A stretch of 64,000 bases of DNA from CAIQPS01 sp963721365. GTDB lineage: Bacteria > Actinomycetota > Thermoleophilia > RBG-16-64-13. The DNA is taken from NCBI GenBank assembly GCA_963721365.1, contig CAVRJE010000015.1, positions 62,001 through 126,000 on the forward strand. Reading direction: 5' to 3'. How positions within the stretch are numbered: the stretch's first letter is position 1; each line of letters starts with the position of its first letter. Under the pieces are notes generated by a model. The model had not been told where the DNA came from. It did no database searches and worked only from the letters and a program-made list of their open reading frames with translations. Both the position numbers and the translations under genes were made by a program. Below, in pieces: positions 55,165 to 64,000 of the stretch.

Positions 55165-56190
55165 GAGCGGACCCCCACGGCGCGCCGGACCTCGAGCGTG
55201 GAACACCTCTGGGTTCACCACGTGCGGGACCGGCTCCCCCCGCACCGCGGCGATCGCGTTCAGGGCCGCCAGTTCCGCCATACGCCCCCGGGTCTCGACG
55301 GTGGCGCTGCCGAGATGGGGCAGGAGCGTGACATTGGGCAGGTCTGCCAGCCCGGGAGCTAGACGGGGCTCCTGCTCGTAGACGTCGAGCCCTGCCCCCG
55401 CCAGACGGCCGCTCCTGAGCGCTTCCACCAGGGCCGCCTCGTCGACGACCGGGCCTCTGGCCGTGTTGATCAAGTACGATCCCGGGCGCATGAGCATCAG
55501 CTCGCGGGCGCCGATCAGATGCCGGGTCTCGGGCAGCAGGGGCACGTGAAGGCTCACGATGTCCGCCTCCGCCAGCAGTTCGTCAAGCTCGGCGCGGAAT
55601 TCCCAGCGCGATCCCGCAGGTGTCTGGTCGGCCGGCAGGGGGCCGCTCTTTCTCGTGTAGATCACCCTCATGTCCCACCCAGCGGCGCGGCAGGCCACGG
55701 CCTGCCCGATGCGGCCCATGCCCACGATCCCCAACGTCGAGCCGGCGATAGCGCGGCCCAGCAGCATGAACGGGCTCCAGAGCTCGAAGCGGCCCTCGCG
55801 GACCATCCGGTCGCCTTCGGCTACCCGGCGCACCGTGCTGAGGATCAAGGCCCAGGCGAGGTCGGCAGTCGCGTCGGTGAGCACGCCCGGTGTGTTCGTG
55901 ACCAGGATGCCGCGAGCGCTGGCGGCGGCGACATCGATGTTGTCGACCCCCACCGCCATGTTGGAGATGACGCGCAGCCGGGGTCCGGCGGCGTCCATCA
56001 CCGGTGCGTCCACGGTCTCGGTGAGCAGGCAGAGCAGCGCGTCGGCGCCCGCCACCCCGCGCAGAAGCGACCGGCGCTCGAGCGGCCGGTCCTCGTCACC
56101 GCCGGTCACCACGAACGCTTCCCGGATCAGTGCGAGACCGGGCTCCGGGATGCGCCGGGTAAGGAACAAACGTGGTCTTTCGGCATCCAT
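55161..56190 (-). CDS. D-2-hydroxyacid dehydrogenase (glyoxylate/hydroxypyruvate reductase GyaR-like)
   Basis: About 342 aa. NAD-binding motif STLGIVGMGRIGQAVACRA; catalytic Arg in LINTARGPVVDEAALVEAL, Glu in LDVYEQEPRLAPGLADLP and His in NVTLLPHLGSATVETRGRM. NTPGVLTDATADLAWALI and the N-terminal LFLTRRIPEPGLALIREAF fit glyoxylate reductase/D-glycerate dehydrogenase. The frame runs on into the lipoprotein gene unless a base is skipped just upstream; with this skip the stop is TGA at 55163-55161. Likely reduces glyoxylate, hydroxypyruvate or similar 2-oxoacids. Divergent from the DUF72 gene. Confidence 0.88.
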
Positions 56191-56215
56191 CCTCGCCCAA
56201 GTATATCCTTAGGGC

Positions 56216-57112
56216 ATGTCCGGTATCCGAGTGGGCACCTGTTCTTGGACCGACCCGACCATGGTGCGGGCCTGGTATCCGCCGTCCGCGCGCACCGCTG
56301 CCGACCGGCTCCGCTACTACGCGGCCCGCTTCGACACCGTCGAGGTGGACTCGAGCTACTACGGCATGCCCACACCCGCCACCGCCCTCCTGTGGGCGGA
56401 GAGGACGCCCCCGGGCTTCGTCTTCCACATCAAGGCGTTCGGCATGATGACGCGCCACGGCGTCCGCCCCGAGCAGCTCCCCCCGCCCTTGCGGGACGGC
56501 CACGCGTTCGAACTGGACCGCAGCGGCCGCATCCTCCACCCTGCTCCGGCCCTGCGGGACGACGCCTTTGCCTGCTTCAGCGAGGCTCTCGAGCCGCTGC
56601 GTGCCGAGAACAAGCTCGGCCTGATCCTCATGCAGTTCCCGCCCTATTTTGTGGCGAACGAGGCCAACCGGGAGTACATCGTGCAGAGCGCGCGCCGGCT
56701 GGCTCCGGACAGGATGGCCGTGGAATTCCGGCACGTATCCTGGGTGGAGCCGGACGAGTTGGAGGACACGCTGGAGTTACTGTCTTCGGTGGGCGCGTCG
56801 TATGTCTGCGTGGACGAGCCCCGACTGGACAGGGCGAACGCGCTGCCGCCCGTTGCCGCGGCGACCGCCGACATTGCGTACGTGCGCTTCAACGGCCGCA
56901 ACGCCCTCACCTGGAACGCCCGCGTGAAGACGGCCGCCGAACGTTTCAACTACCTCTACTCGGTGGAGGAGTTGGCCGAGTGGGTCGAACCGGTCCATGG
57001 GCTGCAGGAGCAGACGCACACCACGTACGTCATGTTCAACAACTGCTTCGCGGACTACGCCCCGCGCAACGCGCAGCAGATGGCGTCGCTGCTCGACGTT
57101 CGGGCAGAGTAG
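56216..57112 (+). CDS. DUF72-family protein
   Basis: 298 aa, intact. Opens IRVGTCSWTDPTMVRAWYPP, the standard DUF72 start (GTxSW..p...FYP), with FDTVEVDSSYYGMPTPATAL, LGLILMQFPPYFVANEANRE and AVEFRHVSWVEPDELEDTLE following. The DUF72 fold is a TIM barrel of unknown activity. Conserved Asp/Glu (VEVDSSYY, VEFRH) suggest an active site. Tail YVMFNNCFADYAPRNAQQMA is the usual one. Convergent with the TrpB-like gene. Confidence 0.9.
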   Translation: MSGIRVGTCSWTDPTMVRAWYPPSARTAADRLRYYAARFDTVEVDSSYYGMPTPATALLWAERTPPGFVFHIKAFGMMTRHGVRPEQLPPPLRDGHAFELDRSGRILHPAPALRDDAFACFSEALEPLRAENKLGLILMQFPPYFVANEANREYIVQSARRLAPDRMAVEFRHVSWVEPDELEDTLELLSSVGASYVCVDEPRLDRANALPPVAAATADIAYVRFNGRNALTWNARVKTAAERFNYLYSVEELAEWVEPVHGLQEQTHTTYVMFNNCFADYAPRNAQQMASLLDVRAE

Positions 57113-57144
57113 GCGGCGCCCCGAGGGGCGCCGCCCGACGAAAC

Positions 57145-58497
57145 TCACACCTTGGGCAGGTTCTTCATCGCCTCTTTGATCTTCTCTTCCGGATACGCGT
57201 AGTCCTCGAGCTTGCCGTCGAGGTAGTTGTCGTAGGCAGCCATGTCAAAGTGACCGTGCCCGCTCATGTTGAAGAGGATGGTCTTCTCGTCGCCGGATTG
57301 CTTGCATTCTTCGGCGATCCGCCTCACGGCCGCGACAGCGTGCGAGCTCTCGGGTGCGGGGATGACGCCTTCAGACCGGGCGAACGACACGCCGGCGGAG
57401 AAGGCCTCGGTCTGGAGCACCGACTGGGCCTCGATGAGACCGAGTTGGTGGCAATGCGACACCATCGGAGCCATCCCGTGGTAGCGCAGACCACCCGCGT
57501 GGATGCCCGGCGGGATGAAGTCGTGGCCGAGAGTCTCCATCTTCAGGAGAGGGGTGAGCTTGGAGGTGTCGCCGTAGTCGAACGCGTACACGCCCTTGGT
57601 CATGGTTGGGCAGGCCGCGGGTTCGACCGCGATGATGCGGGTCTTCTTGCCCTTCTTGATGTTCTCGCCTACGAAGGGGAAGCCTATGCCGGCAAAGTTG
57701 GAGCCGCCGCCGACGCAACCCACGACGAAATCGGGGTAGGCGCCGGTGAGCTCCATCTGCTCGATGGCTTCCTGCCCGATGACCGTCTGGTGGAGCAGAA
57801 CGTGATTGAGCACGGAGCCCAGCGAGTAGTGAGTGTCATCGCGCTGAGCCGCGACCTCGACCGCTTCGCTGATGGCTATGCCGAGGCTACCGGGCGAATC
57901 CGGGTCTTCGGCCAGGATCGCCCGGCCGGACTGGGTGGTGTCGGAGGGGCTGGGAATGACTTCGGCGCCCCACACCCGGATCATGCTCCGGCGATACGGT
58001 TTCTGGAAATACGAGACTTTCACCATGTAGACCAGGCACTCCATGCCGAACATCTGGCAGGCGAGAGCCAGAGCGCAGCCCCACTGCCCGGCGCCGGTCT
58101 CGGTGGTGAGTTTGGTGATGCCTTCCTGCTTGTTGTACCAGGCCTGGGCGACGGCGGTGTTGGGCTTGTGCGACCCGGCCGGGCTGACGCCCTCGTACTT
58201 GAAGTAGATCTTGGCTGGGGTGTCGAGCGCCTTCTCCCATCGGGCGGCGCGGATGAGCGGGGTGGGCCGCCACAGCTTGTAGATCTCCCGGACCTCATCG
58301 GGGATCTCGATCTGGGGCTCCATCGACATCTCCTGCATGATGAGGCCCATCGGGAACAGCGGCGCGAGGTCATCCGGACCGGCGGGCTGCAACGTTCCCG
58401 GGTGGAGGGGCGGGGGCGGGGGCGCTGGGAGGTCGGCCGCAACGTTGTACCACGACGTCGGGATCCGGTCTTCCGGTAGCAGGTACTTTATCGCCAT
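57145..58497 (-). CDS. Tryptophan synthase beta subunit, TrpB2 type
   Basis: 450 aa, intact. PLP-binding Lys in GVSPAGSHKPNTAVAQAWY; TTETGAGQWGCALALACQMF and the glycine-rich phosphate-binding loop VVGCVGGGSNFAGIGFPFVG. GHGHFDMAAYDNYLDG at the end is as in TrpB2 proteins, with an N-terminal extension relative to TrpB1 (DRIPTSWYNVAADLPAPPPP). TrpB2 condenses indole with serine without TrpA; no trpA is adjacent. The gene may supply tryptophan by indole salvage. Nearby trpS is 3 kb away. Confidence 0.93.
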   Translation of the reverse strand: MAIKYLLPEDRIPTSWYNVAADLPAPPPPPLHPGTLQPAGPDDLAPLFPMGLIMQEMSMEPQIEIPDEVREIYKLWRPTPLIRAARWEKALDTPAKIYFKYEGVSPAGSHKPNTAVAQAWYNKQEGITKLTTETGAGQWGCALALACQMFGMECLVYMVKVSYFQKPYRRSMIRVWGAEVIPSPSDTTQSGRAILAEDPDSPGSLGIAISEAVEVAAQRDDTHYSLGSVLNHVLLHQTVIGQEAIEQMELTGAYPDFVVGCVGGGSNFAGIGFPFVGENIKKGKKTRIIAVEPAACPTMTKGVYAFDYGDTSKLTPLLKMETLGHDFIPPGIHAGGLRYHGMAPMVSHCHQLGLIEAQSVLQTEAFSAGVSFARSEGVIPAPESSHAVAAVRRIAEECKQSGDEKTILFNMSGHGHFDMAAYDNYLDGKLEDYAYPEEKIKEAMKNLPKV

Positions 58498-58659
58498 GCC
58501 TTTCGTGCCTTTCCATCCTTGTGAGGGCTAGAGAGAGGCAAAGTAACACAAAAGCCAGGAAACGTGCATGATTACGGAAGAACGGGGTATGCTACCGTCG
58601 TTCTCGGCTCGATGAGGAACGAAGCTACTCCGACACGACTAAGGGCCCAGGGAGGCGCC

Positions 58660-60118
58660 ATGGCCGATCTTCTCCGCTTGACGCCGGACACGCTGGAGTT
58701 CGTCCTGCTCTCCTTCGAAGGGCCCGACCAGTACGCGATGGCAGGCGGGCTCGGGGTGCGGATGAAGGAACTGGCCCTCGAGTTGGCCCGCCAAGGGTTC
58801 CAGACCCACCTCGTGTTCATCGGCGATCCCGATCTGCCCGCGTTAGAGTCGCCCGCGGAGAATCTCACGCTCCACCGCTGGGGCCAGTGGCTGTCGGGCC
58901 ATTACCGGGGCGGCGTCTACCAGGGAGAAGAGGCCAAACTCATCGATTGGAACGAGCAACTCCCCGGCTATGTCGTCTCCCGCTTGGTCCGGCCCGCGGT
59001 GGCGGCCGGCCGTCTCACAGCGGTGCTGGCCGAGGAGTGGCACACGGCTTACTCCACCTGCCAGCTGTCCGATCGGCTCTGGGCCGAAGGGCTCCGGGAC
59101 AAGGCCGTCCTGCTCTGGAACGCCAACAACGTCATGGGGTTCGATCGCATCAACTGGGGCCGGCTGGATTTCTGCTCGCAGATCACCACCGTCTCGCGCT
59201 ACATGAAGCACGTGATGTGGGGCCGGGCCGTGAATCCGCTCGTGATCCCCAACGGCATCCCGGGTGACAGGGTCCAGCGGGCCGACCCGGATCTGGTGGC
59301 CAGATTGAGAGCCGCCTTCGCCGGGAGAGAGCTTGTGTTCAAGATAGGGCGCTTCAGCCCCGACAAGCGCTGGCACATGGCGATGGACGCGATGGTTGAG
59401 GAGAAGCGGGCCGGCCACGATGTCGCCACCGTGATACGCGGCGGCGTGGAGCCGCACGGGGCGGAAGTGCTCGCCAATGCCCACGCTCGGGGCCTGGAGA
59501 TCGTCGATGTCAGGCCCCCGCGCGACCCGCGGGAGGCCATCGAAGCGCTCGCCCAGACCCCGCGGGCGGACATCTACAACATAGCCAGCTTCATGAGTGA
59601 CGAGTTGATCTCGGTCTTCTACACGGCAGCCGACGCCGTCCTCGCCAATTCCGGCCACGAGCCTTTCGGCCTGGTGGGATTGGAGGTCATGGCCGCCGGC
59701 GGCGTCGCCTTCGTCGGCACTACCGGCGAGGACTACGCGGTGCCCTTCCTCAACTGCATCGCGCTCGACACCGACGACCCCACCGAGATCAACATCGGCC
59801 TCGACTTCCTTAGGAGGCACCCGGACGTCGTCGAGCGGATGCGTTCCGACGCGCAGGAGACGGCCGAGAGCTTCAGTTGGAAGAACGTCGTGGAGGACAA
59901 CCTGCTGGGCAAGCTCCGCTACGTGGCCCTCCGGCAGCTTGTCGCTCCACCAGGCAATAGCGAGACCGCGGTGGCGCCGGCCGAGGCGCCGGCCCGGACG
60001 CACCCACCGCCGGCCGCAAGACGAAGGCGGCGAAGCAGGACGGCAACGCTCGGCGGCCTACGGCGGCGAATCGGTGACCCAGCGCCCTTCCGTCAAGCCG
60101 CAGACATCGGAAACGTAG
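58660..60118 (+). CDS. GT-B glycosyltransferase (GT4/GT5-like), possibly glucan synthase
   Basis: About 485 aa. ATG 58660 has GGGAGG nearby. The N-terminal domain starts FVLLSFEGPDQYAMAGGLGV, with the GGLGVRMKELALELARQGFQ pattern of glycogen/trehalose-related synthases. LLWNANNVMGFDRINWGRLD, TTVSRYMKHVMWGRAVNPLV and VIPNGIPGDRV follow; the C-terminal donor-binding domain has FKIGRFSPDKRWHMAMDAMV, and NSGHEPFGLVGLEVMAAGG is the E-x7-E-type motif. One forward shift after 59990 gives a stop at TAG 60116-60118; without it the frame is open into GH57. Context with two GH57 enzymes suggests alpha-glucan synthesis. Confidence 0.85.
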
Positions 60119-60135
60119 AGGAAACGGTAGGGACC

Positions 60136-61349
60136 GTGGCAGAGAACCTTGTCACTTACTGTGTCGTCCATCAGCCGCGGCGCATCAAGTTGCCCGCCCA
60201 GGTCATCCCGCCGGGCACGAAGCCGGAGGACATGGCCCCCTACCTGCTGGACGACGCCATGAACCGGAGGTACTTCGAGAAGGTCGCCCGCTGGTGCTAC
60301 TACCCGGCGTGCCAGATGTTCCTGGACATGCTGGACGAGGGCTACAAGTTGGGCCTGGGATTCTCGGTGAGCTTCCTGTGGCAGTTGAGCCGCTGGGACA
60401 CCCAGTTGGCGGAGCGTTTCCGCCGGCTCGTGGCCCATCCCAACTGCGAACTGGTGGGGGTCGAACCCTACCACAGCTTCGCTTTCGCCATAGACATCAG
60501 AGCTCTTCCGGACGGAGATGAGGCGGGGCAAGGACTTCGCCGAGGATTTCTTCGATAAAGAGATCCGCGTGACCGACACGACCGAGATGGTCATGAACAA
60601 CGAGGTCTACTACGCCCTTCTGCAGTCCGGATACCGGGCAGGAATGCTCGACGGCCGCAAGTGGGTGCTCGACTGGCGGGAGGCGACCCATCTCTACCGC
60701 TACGGCGAGCGGGATCTCGCGCTCTTCTGCCGCCATCACGAGCTCTCGGACGACGTCGGCTATCGCTTCAGCAACAAGACCTGGTCGGGATATCCCCTCC
60801 GCGCCGACGCCTACGCCGAGCATCTGCGCAGCACCTGGGGTGACTTCGTCTTCATCGGGTGGGACTTCGAGACATTCGGCGAGCACCACAGCGTGGACAC
60901 GGGCATCTTCGACTTCATGCGGTCCATGCCCGCCCAGCTCAAGCGGCAAGGTGTTCGCTGCCTCACGCCCAGCGAAGCCGTCGACGAGTTCGGCAAGGCC
61001 CACCTGCCTGAATCTGCCGCTGCCCGAGTTCGGCACCACCTGGGCCGGCTCCGGAGGCATGGAGTTCTTCCTGGGCAACCCCTCGCAGCAAGCGATATTC
61101 CGGCTGATGCACTCGGTGCTCCACAAGGCCCGTCTGACCGGCGATCGCACGCTACTCGACCTTGCGCTCTGGCTGCTCCAGTCCGACAATCTGCACCTCA
61201 TCCAATGGGCGGGCCGTTCGGGCTCCGAGGCCGAGGTGTCGGCGTACTTCACGCCGAACGAGTGGTGGGATCTGGGCCCGGACAGCATCCTCACCGAGCA
61301 GCAGCGCGTGTACACGAACTTCGTCCGGGCGATGGATGACTACGTCTGA
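60136..61349 (+). CDS. GH57-family glycoside hydrolase (first)
   Basis: About 403 aa from GTG 60136. Motif HQP near the start (LVTYCVVHQPRRIKLPAQVI), CYYPACQMFLDMLDEGYKLG, then VGVEPYHSFAF. After a forward shift near 60500: TEMVMNNEVYYALLQSGYRA (region of the catalytic Glu) and FIGWDFETFGEHHSVDTGIF (catalytic Asp region). A second shift near 61008 precedes the C-terminal PEFGTTWAGSGGMEFFLGNP. GH57 includes amylopullulanases, 4-alpha-glucanotransferases and branching enzymes. Size and motifs resemble small MJ1611-like amylases. Its stop overlaps the next GH57 start by 14 bp. Confidence 0.85.
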
Positions 61350-63544
61350 TCCGATCCACGTAGCGTTCGTCTGGCACATGCACCAGCCGTACTACCGGTC
61401 CGCCCGGACCGGGGCTTTTCAGATGCCCTGGGCCCGGCTGCACGCGCTCAAGGACTACCTCGACATGGTCGAGGTCATGGCCGACTACCCCACCATCCAC
61501 CAGACGTTCAACCTCGTCCCTTCCCTCGTCGAGCAACTGGAGGACTACGCGGCGGGCGGTGTGGCCGATGTGTACTGGGAGCACACCATGAAGCCGGCCG
61601 TGGAGCTTTCACCGAGCGAACGGGCGTTCATCGTGGAGCGCATGTGCGAGCGTTCCGACCACCCGCGGGCTAAATCCCACCCTCGCTACCTGGAGCTCGC
61701 GCAGAAACGGGAGTCTGAGGCATGCCGGGGATGGGACACGTGCGGCAGACTTTTCAGCGTCGACGAACTCCGAGACCTCCAGGTCTGGTTCAACCTCGCC
61801 TGGTTCGATCCGACCCTGCTGGAGGCCCCGGCGCTCGCCATGCTGGTGGAGCGCGGCCGCGACTACCGCGAAGAGGACAAGCTGGTCCTTGACCAGGTTC
61901 AGCGCGACATCCTGGCCAGGGTCATCCCCGCCTACCAGGACGCCGCCGGGCGGGGGCAGATCGAAGTGTCCACCTCCCCGTATTTCCACCCGATCCTCCC
62001 GCTGCTCGCGAACAGCGATACGGCCCGGGTCGCCGCGGGCGACACCGTGTTGCCCCATCGGCGCTTCGCCCACCCCGAGGACGCCTGGGAACAGGTCCAG
62101 AGCGGGGTAGCCAAGCACGAGCGGGTCTTTGGAGCTCGTCCCCGCGGGATGTGGTGCTCGGAGCAAGCCGTCGGAGAAGACGTGCTGCCGCTATTGATGA
62201 AGGCCGGCATCGAGTGGACGATCGGTGATCAGACCGTCCTTTCCCGCTCACTGTCGGGCAGTGCGGCCCGGGGCGGCACGGCTGGGGGCAGCGCGGCCCG
62301 GGGCGGCACAAGCACCCCAGGAGGGGCGGGGGGCGCCTCGGCGTCTTCCTACGCGCCCTATCTGCTACGCCGGGAAGAGGGCGAGATGGCGATCGTCTTC
62401 CGCGATCACACCCTCTCGGACCTGATAGGTTTCGGCTACCAGAGCTGGGACTCCCGTGATGCCGCCCACGACCTGCTGGGCCGCATCCGCGCCATCGGAG
62501 CGGAGGGCGCGCCGCTCGTGACCATCGCCCTCGACGGCGAGAACGCCTGGGAGTACTACCCGCACGACGGCCGGGATTTCCTTCGCCACCTCTACGATGG
62601 TCTCGCGACCGATCCGGGGATCCGCTGCGTGACCGTGTCCGAGTATCTCGACCGGCACCCTGCCACCGAGGCGCTCGACTGGCTCCATACCGGTTCGTGG
62701 ATAGGAGGCGACCTGCGGACCTGGAGCGGCGACCCGGGGCACAACACGGCCTGGGACCTTCTCCATGACGCGCGAGACCTCGCGGCCTCCCGTCGCTCGC
62801 GGGCGGCCGGCGCCGCGGCAGGCCCAGACCTGCTCGAAACTGTCGAAGCGGCCTGGCGCCACGTCCTTGTCGCCGAAGGAAGTGACTGGTTCTGGTGGTT
62901 CGGCGAGCATCACCACACGGAGCTAGACCACGTATGGGACCTGGAGTTCAGGCAGCGCCTGCAAGAGGTCTACAGGTGTCTGGGCGAGCCTGTCCCTATC
63001 CGCCTCTACCTCCCCGTGCTCGCGGCGGCCGCGGCGAGCCGCCCGGAGCCGCCTTCGGGCGCCATCCAGCCGGTGATCGACGGCAGACTTGGGGACGAGG
63101 ACGGCTGGGACGCCGCGGGGTTGCTCGCACCCGATCATCCCTCGACCATGCAGCGGGCCGATGGGACTCGCATCATCGAGGCGCGGTTCGGATGGGGCGC
63201 CGAGCACCTCTATCTGCTGCTGCTCCCTCGGGACCTGACGGACCTGGAGGGGCTGGAACTGGAACTCAGGGTGACTCCCGCGGGCAGCGAGGACGACTCG
63301 GTGTTTCACATTGCGCTCGTCGAAGGCGGGCGGATGGAGGTAAGCTGCAGCCAGTGCGGACATCTAGCCGGTACGGCGATTGGTGCGTGGGGAGACGTGG
63401 TCGAGATCGCGCTGCCTCTCGCCGTTCCGGCCTTGGCCGGTGACGACCGGTTGGGTCTGGTCCTTCGTGTCGGGCGCGAAGGGATGACGGATCATGTCTT
63501 TCGCTCCGCGGATCTGGTGCCCGCTGGAGAGGTCGACGCCATGA
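61336..63544 (+). CDS. GH57-family glycoside hydrolase (second), with C-terminal domain
   Basis: About 735 aa from ATG 61336. HVAFVWHMHQPYYRSARTGA is GH57 motif 1; FNLAWFDPTLLEAPALAMLV and IEVSTSPYFHPILPLLANSD follow. The catalytic Glu lies in RPRGMWCSEQAVGEDVLPLL, and the Asp in LVTIALDGENAWEYYPHDGR. A glycine-rich insertion with 24-bp DNA repeats (62256-62309) separates the two. WFGEHHHTELDHVWDLEF follows, then a C-terminal beta-sandwich-like domain (ARFGWGAEHLYLLLLPRDLT, VFHIALVEGGRMEVSC). Related to amylopullulanase-type GH57. The frame is open into the next gene; a shift near 63523 stops it at TGA 63542-63544, overlapping the SAM hydrolase ATG. Confidence 0.87.
62256..62309 (+). repeat. 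Imperfect 24-bp direct repeat, period 30
   Basis: Units at 62256-62279 and 62286-62309 differ at one base (GTGC versus GCGC) and encode GSAARGGT twice in a Gly-rich insertion of the second GH57 protein. Together they form a linker between the catalytic Glu and Asp motifs. Confidence 0.75.
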
Positions 63545-64000
63545 AAGCCCTGGAAATAGTCACATTCCTTACCGACTTTGGATGGTGCGGGGGGTACGTC
63601 GCGGCCTGTGAGGCCACGATCGCCCGGGTGTGTCCCAGCGCCCGGTTGTTGCACGTGTCCCACGAGGTGCCGGTGGGCGACGTGCCGGCCGGAGCCCTCG
63701 TTCTGGCCAGGGTCGCGCCGCTCTGTCCCGAAGCGGTGCATCTGGCGGTCATCGACCCGGGCGTGGGGACCGCGCGGCGTCCGATAGTTCTTGCGGCTGC
63801 GCGTGGAGACTTCCTGGTAGGGCCCGACAACGGCCTTCTCATCGACGCCGCGGAGGCGCTCGGGGGCGCGACCGGCGCCTGGGCTCTCGACGTCGAGCGG
63901 GTGCGCGTCCGGGCCGGTCTTTCGCCCGAGACGGTCTCGACCACCTTCCACGGCCGCGACCTCTTCGCGCCCGCTTCGGCGCTGCTCGCCGCCGGAGCGG
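63541..64000 (+). CDS. SAM hydroxide adenosyltransferase (DUF62/SAM hydrolase), 3' end missing
   Basis: ATG 63541; the frame is open to the window edge, 153 residues visible. EIVTFLTDFGWCGGYVAACE matches the family start (TDFGxxDxYV), except that the ribose-binding Asp is replaced by Gly. HEVPVGDVPAGALVLARVAP, AVIDPGVGTARRPIVLAAAR (Asp and Arg of the family triad), LVGPDNGLLIDAAEALGGAT and TTFHGRDLFAPASALLAAGA (His) follow. The family hydrolyses S-adenosylmethionine to adenosine and methionine and is related to fluorinases. The triad residues are present, so an active enzyme is likely. Coupled by ATGA to the GH57 gene upstream. Confidence 0.85.
   Translation, partial: MKALEIVTFLTDFGWCGGYVAACEATIARVCPSARLLHVSHEVPVGDVPAGALVLARVAPLCPEAVHLAVIDPGVGTARRPIVLAAARGDFLVGPDNGLLIDAAEALGGATGAWALDVERVRVRAGLSPETVSTTFHGRDLFAPASALLAAGA

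Noticed and set aside
54547..56190. A fused D-2-hydroxyacid dehydrogenase-DUF4352 protein of 547 residues
   Set aside because: The junction has an ATGA overlap, the second part begins with its own signal helix, and one inserted base, the error seen throughout, explains the fusion.
55519..58479. A 986-residue plus-strand open frame opposite GyaR and TrpB2, overlapping DUF72
   Set aside because: Same reason; it crosses three well-supported genes and has a shadow-like composition.
61336..64000. A fused GH57-SAM hydrolase protein
   Set aside because: The SAM hydrolase starts at a normal family N-terminus at ATG 63541; a TGA overlaps it in the frame reached by one skip near 63523.
1..64000. tRNA, rRNA, CRISPR arrays, transposases or phage genes
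   Set aside because: None recognised when scanning for T-arm motifs, repeat-spacer patterns and DDE or integrase motifs.

Overview
The window is 64 kb of gene-dense, high-GC DNA with bacterial operon architecture. Frequent GTG starts, an LppX/LprAFG-type lipoprotein, an Rv2191-like exonuclease/GIY-YIG fusion and the fatty-acid gene order point to Actinomycetota. Oxygen-sensitive enzymes (a 2-oxoacid:ferredoxin oxidoreductase, two ASKHA ATPase activases, a two-subunit class I fumarase) sit beside succinate dehydrogenase, which suggests an anaerobic or facultative lineage. I cannot place it further. There are no rRNA, tRNA, CRISPR, phage or IS features.

An overriding property is sequence quality. 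Many genes are cut by frameshifts, and in every one I traced the frame changes in the direction of one extra base. The frameshifts are dense at 0.6-13.7 kb, almost absent at 34.7-43.8 kb, and scattered elsewhere. I treat these genes as intact genes with single-base insertions, most likely assembly error, and give coordinates for the whole gene. Four places where neighbouring genes look fused are resolved by the same assumption.

Layout. 0-7.4 kb: LOG-family protein (5' partial), CNNM/HlyC membrane protein, a large dikinase-like protein with an unrecognised N-terminal half, and a divergent GAPDH. 7.5-15.6 kb: an electron-transfer island, mostly on the minus strand: TetR regulator, korABC, two activases, a ferredoxin and a NuoG-like Fe-S protein. 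An AbrB/MazF-type toxin-antitoxin pair sits between the two activases. 15.8-19.6 kb: citrate synthase, two small membrane proteins, an RsbW-like kinase and the AmrS radical SAM enzyme. 19.8-22.6 kb: a polar amino-acid ABC transporter. 22.6-31.6 kb: DedA, lipoprotein, MFS exporter, YhaM-like nuclease, a Pro/Ala/Glu-rich protein, RarA and an HNH protein.

31.5-37.9 kb is a minus-strand fatty-acid locus (fabZ-fabH-fabD-fabG-fabF-accD-accA) without acpP. 38-44.8 kb: exonuclease/GIY-YIG protein, a small regulator preceded by a possible 39-residue peptide, moeA, a membrane protein with a degenerate M28 domain, and CorA. 45-53 kb: a FAD/Fe-S 2-hydroxyacid dehydrogenase, a tautomerase, sdhCDAB and the two fumarase subunits. 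With citrate synthase and Kor these form most of a TCA cycle in which 2-oxoglutarate oxidation can feed ferredoxin. 53-58.5 kb: trpS, cupin, DUF4352 lipoprotein, D-2-hydroxyacid dehydrogenase, DUF72 protein and TrpB2. 58.6-64 kb: an alpha-glucan locus (GT-B glycosyltransferase and two GH57 glycosidases) followed by a SAM hydrolase cut by the window edge.
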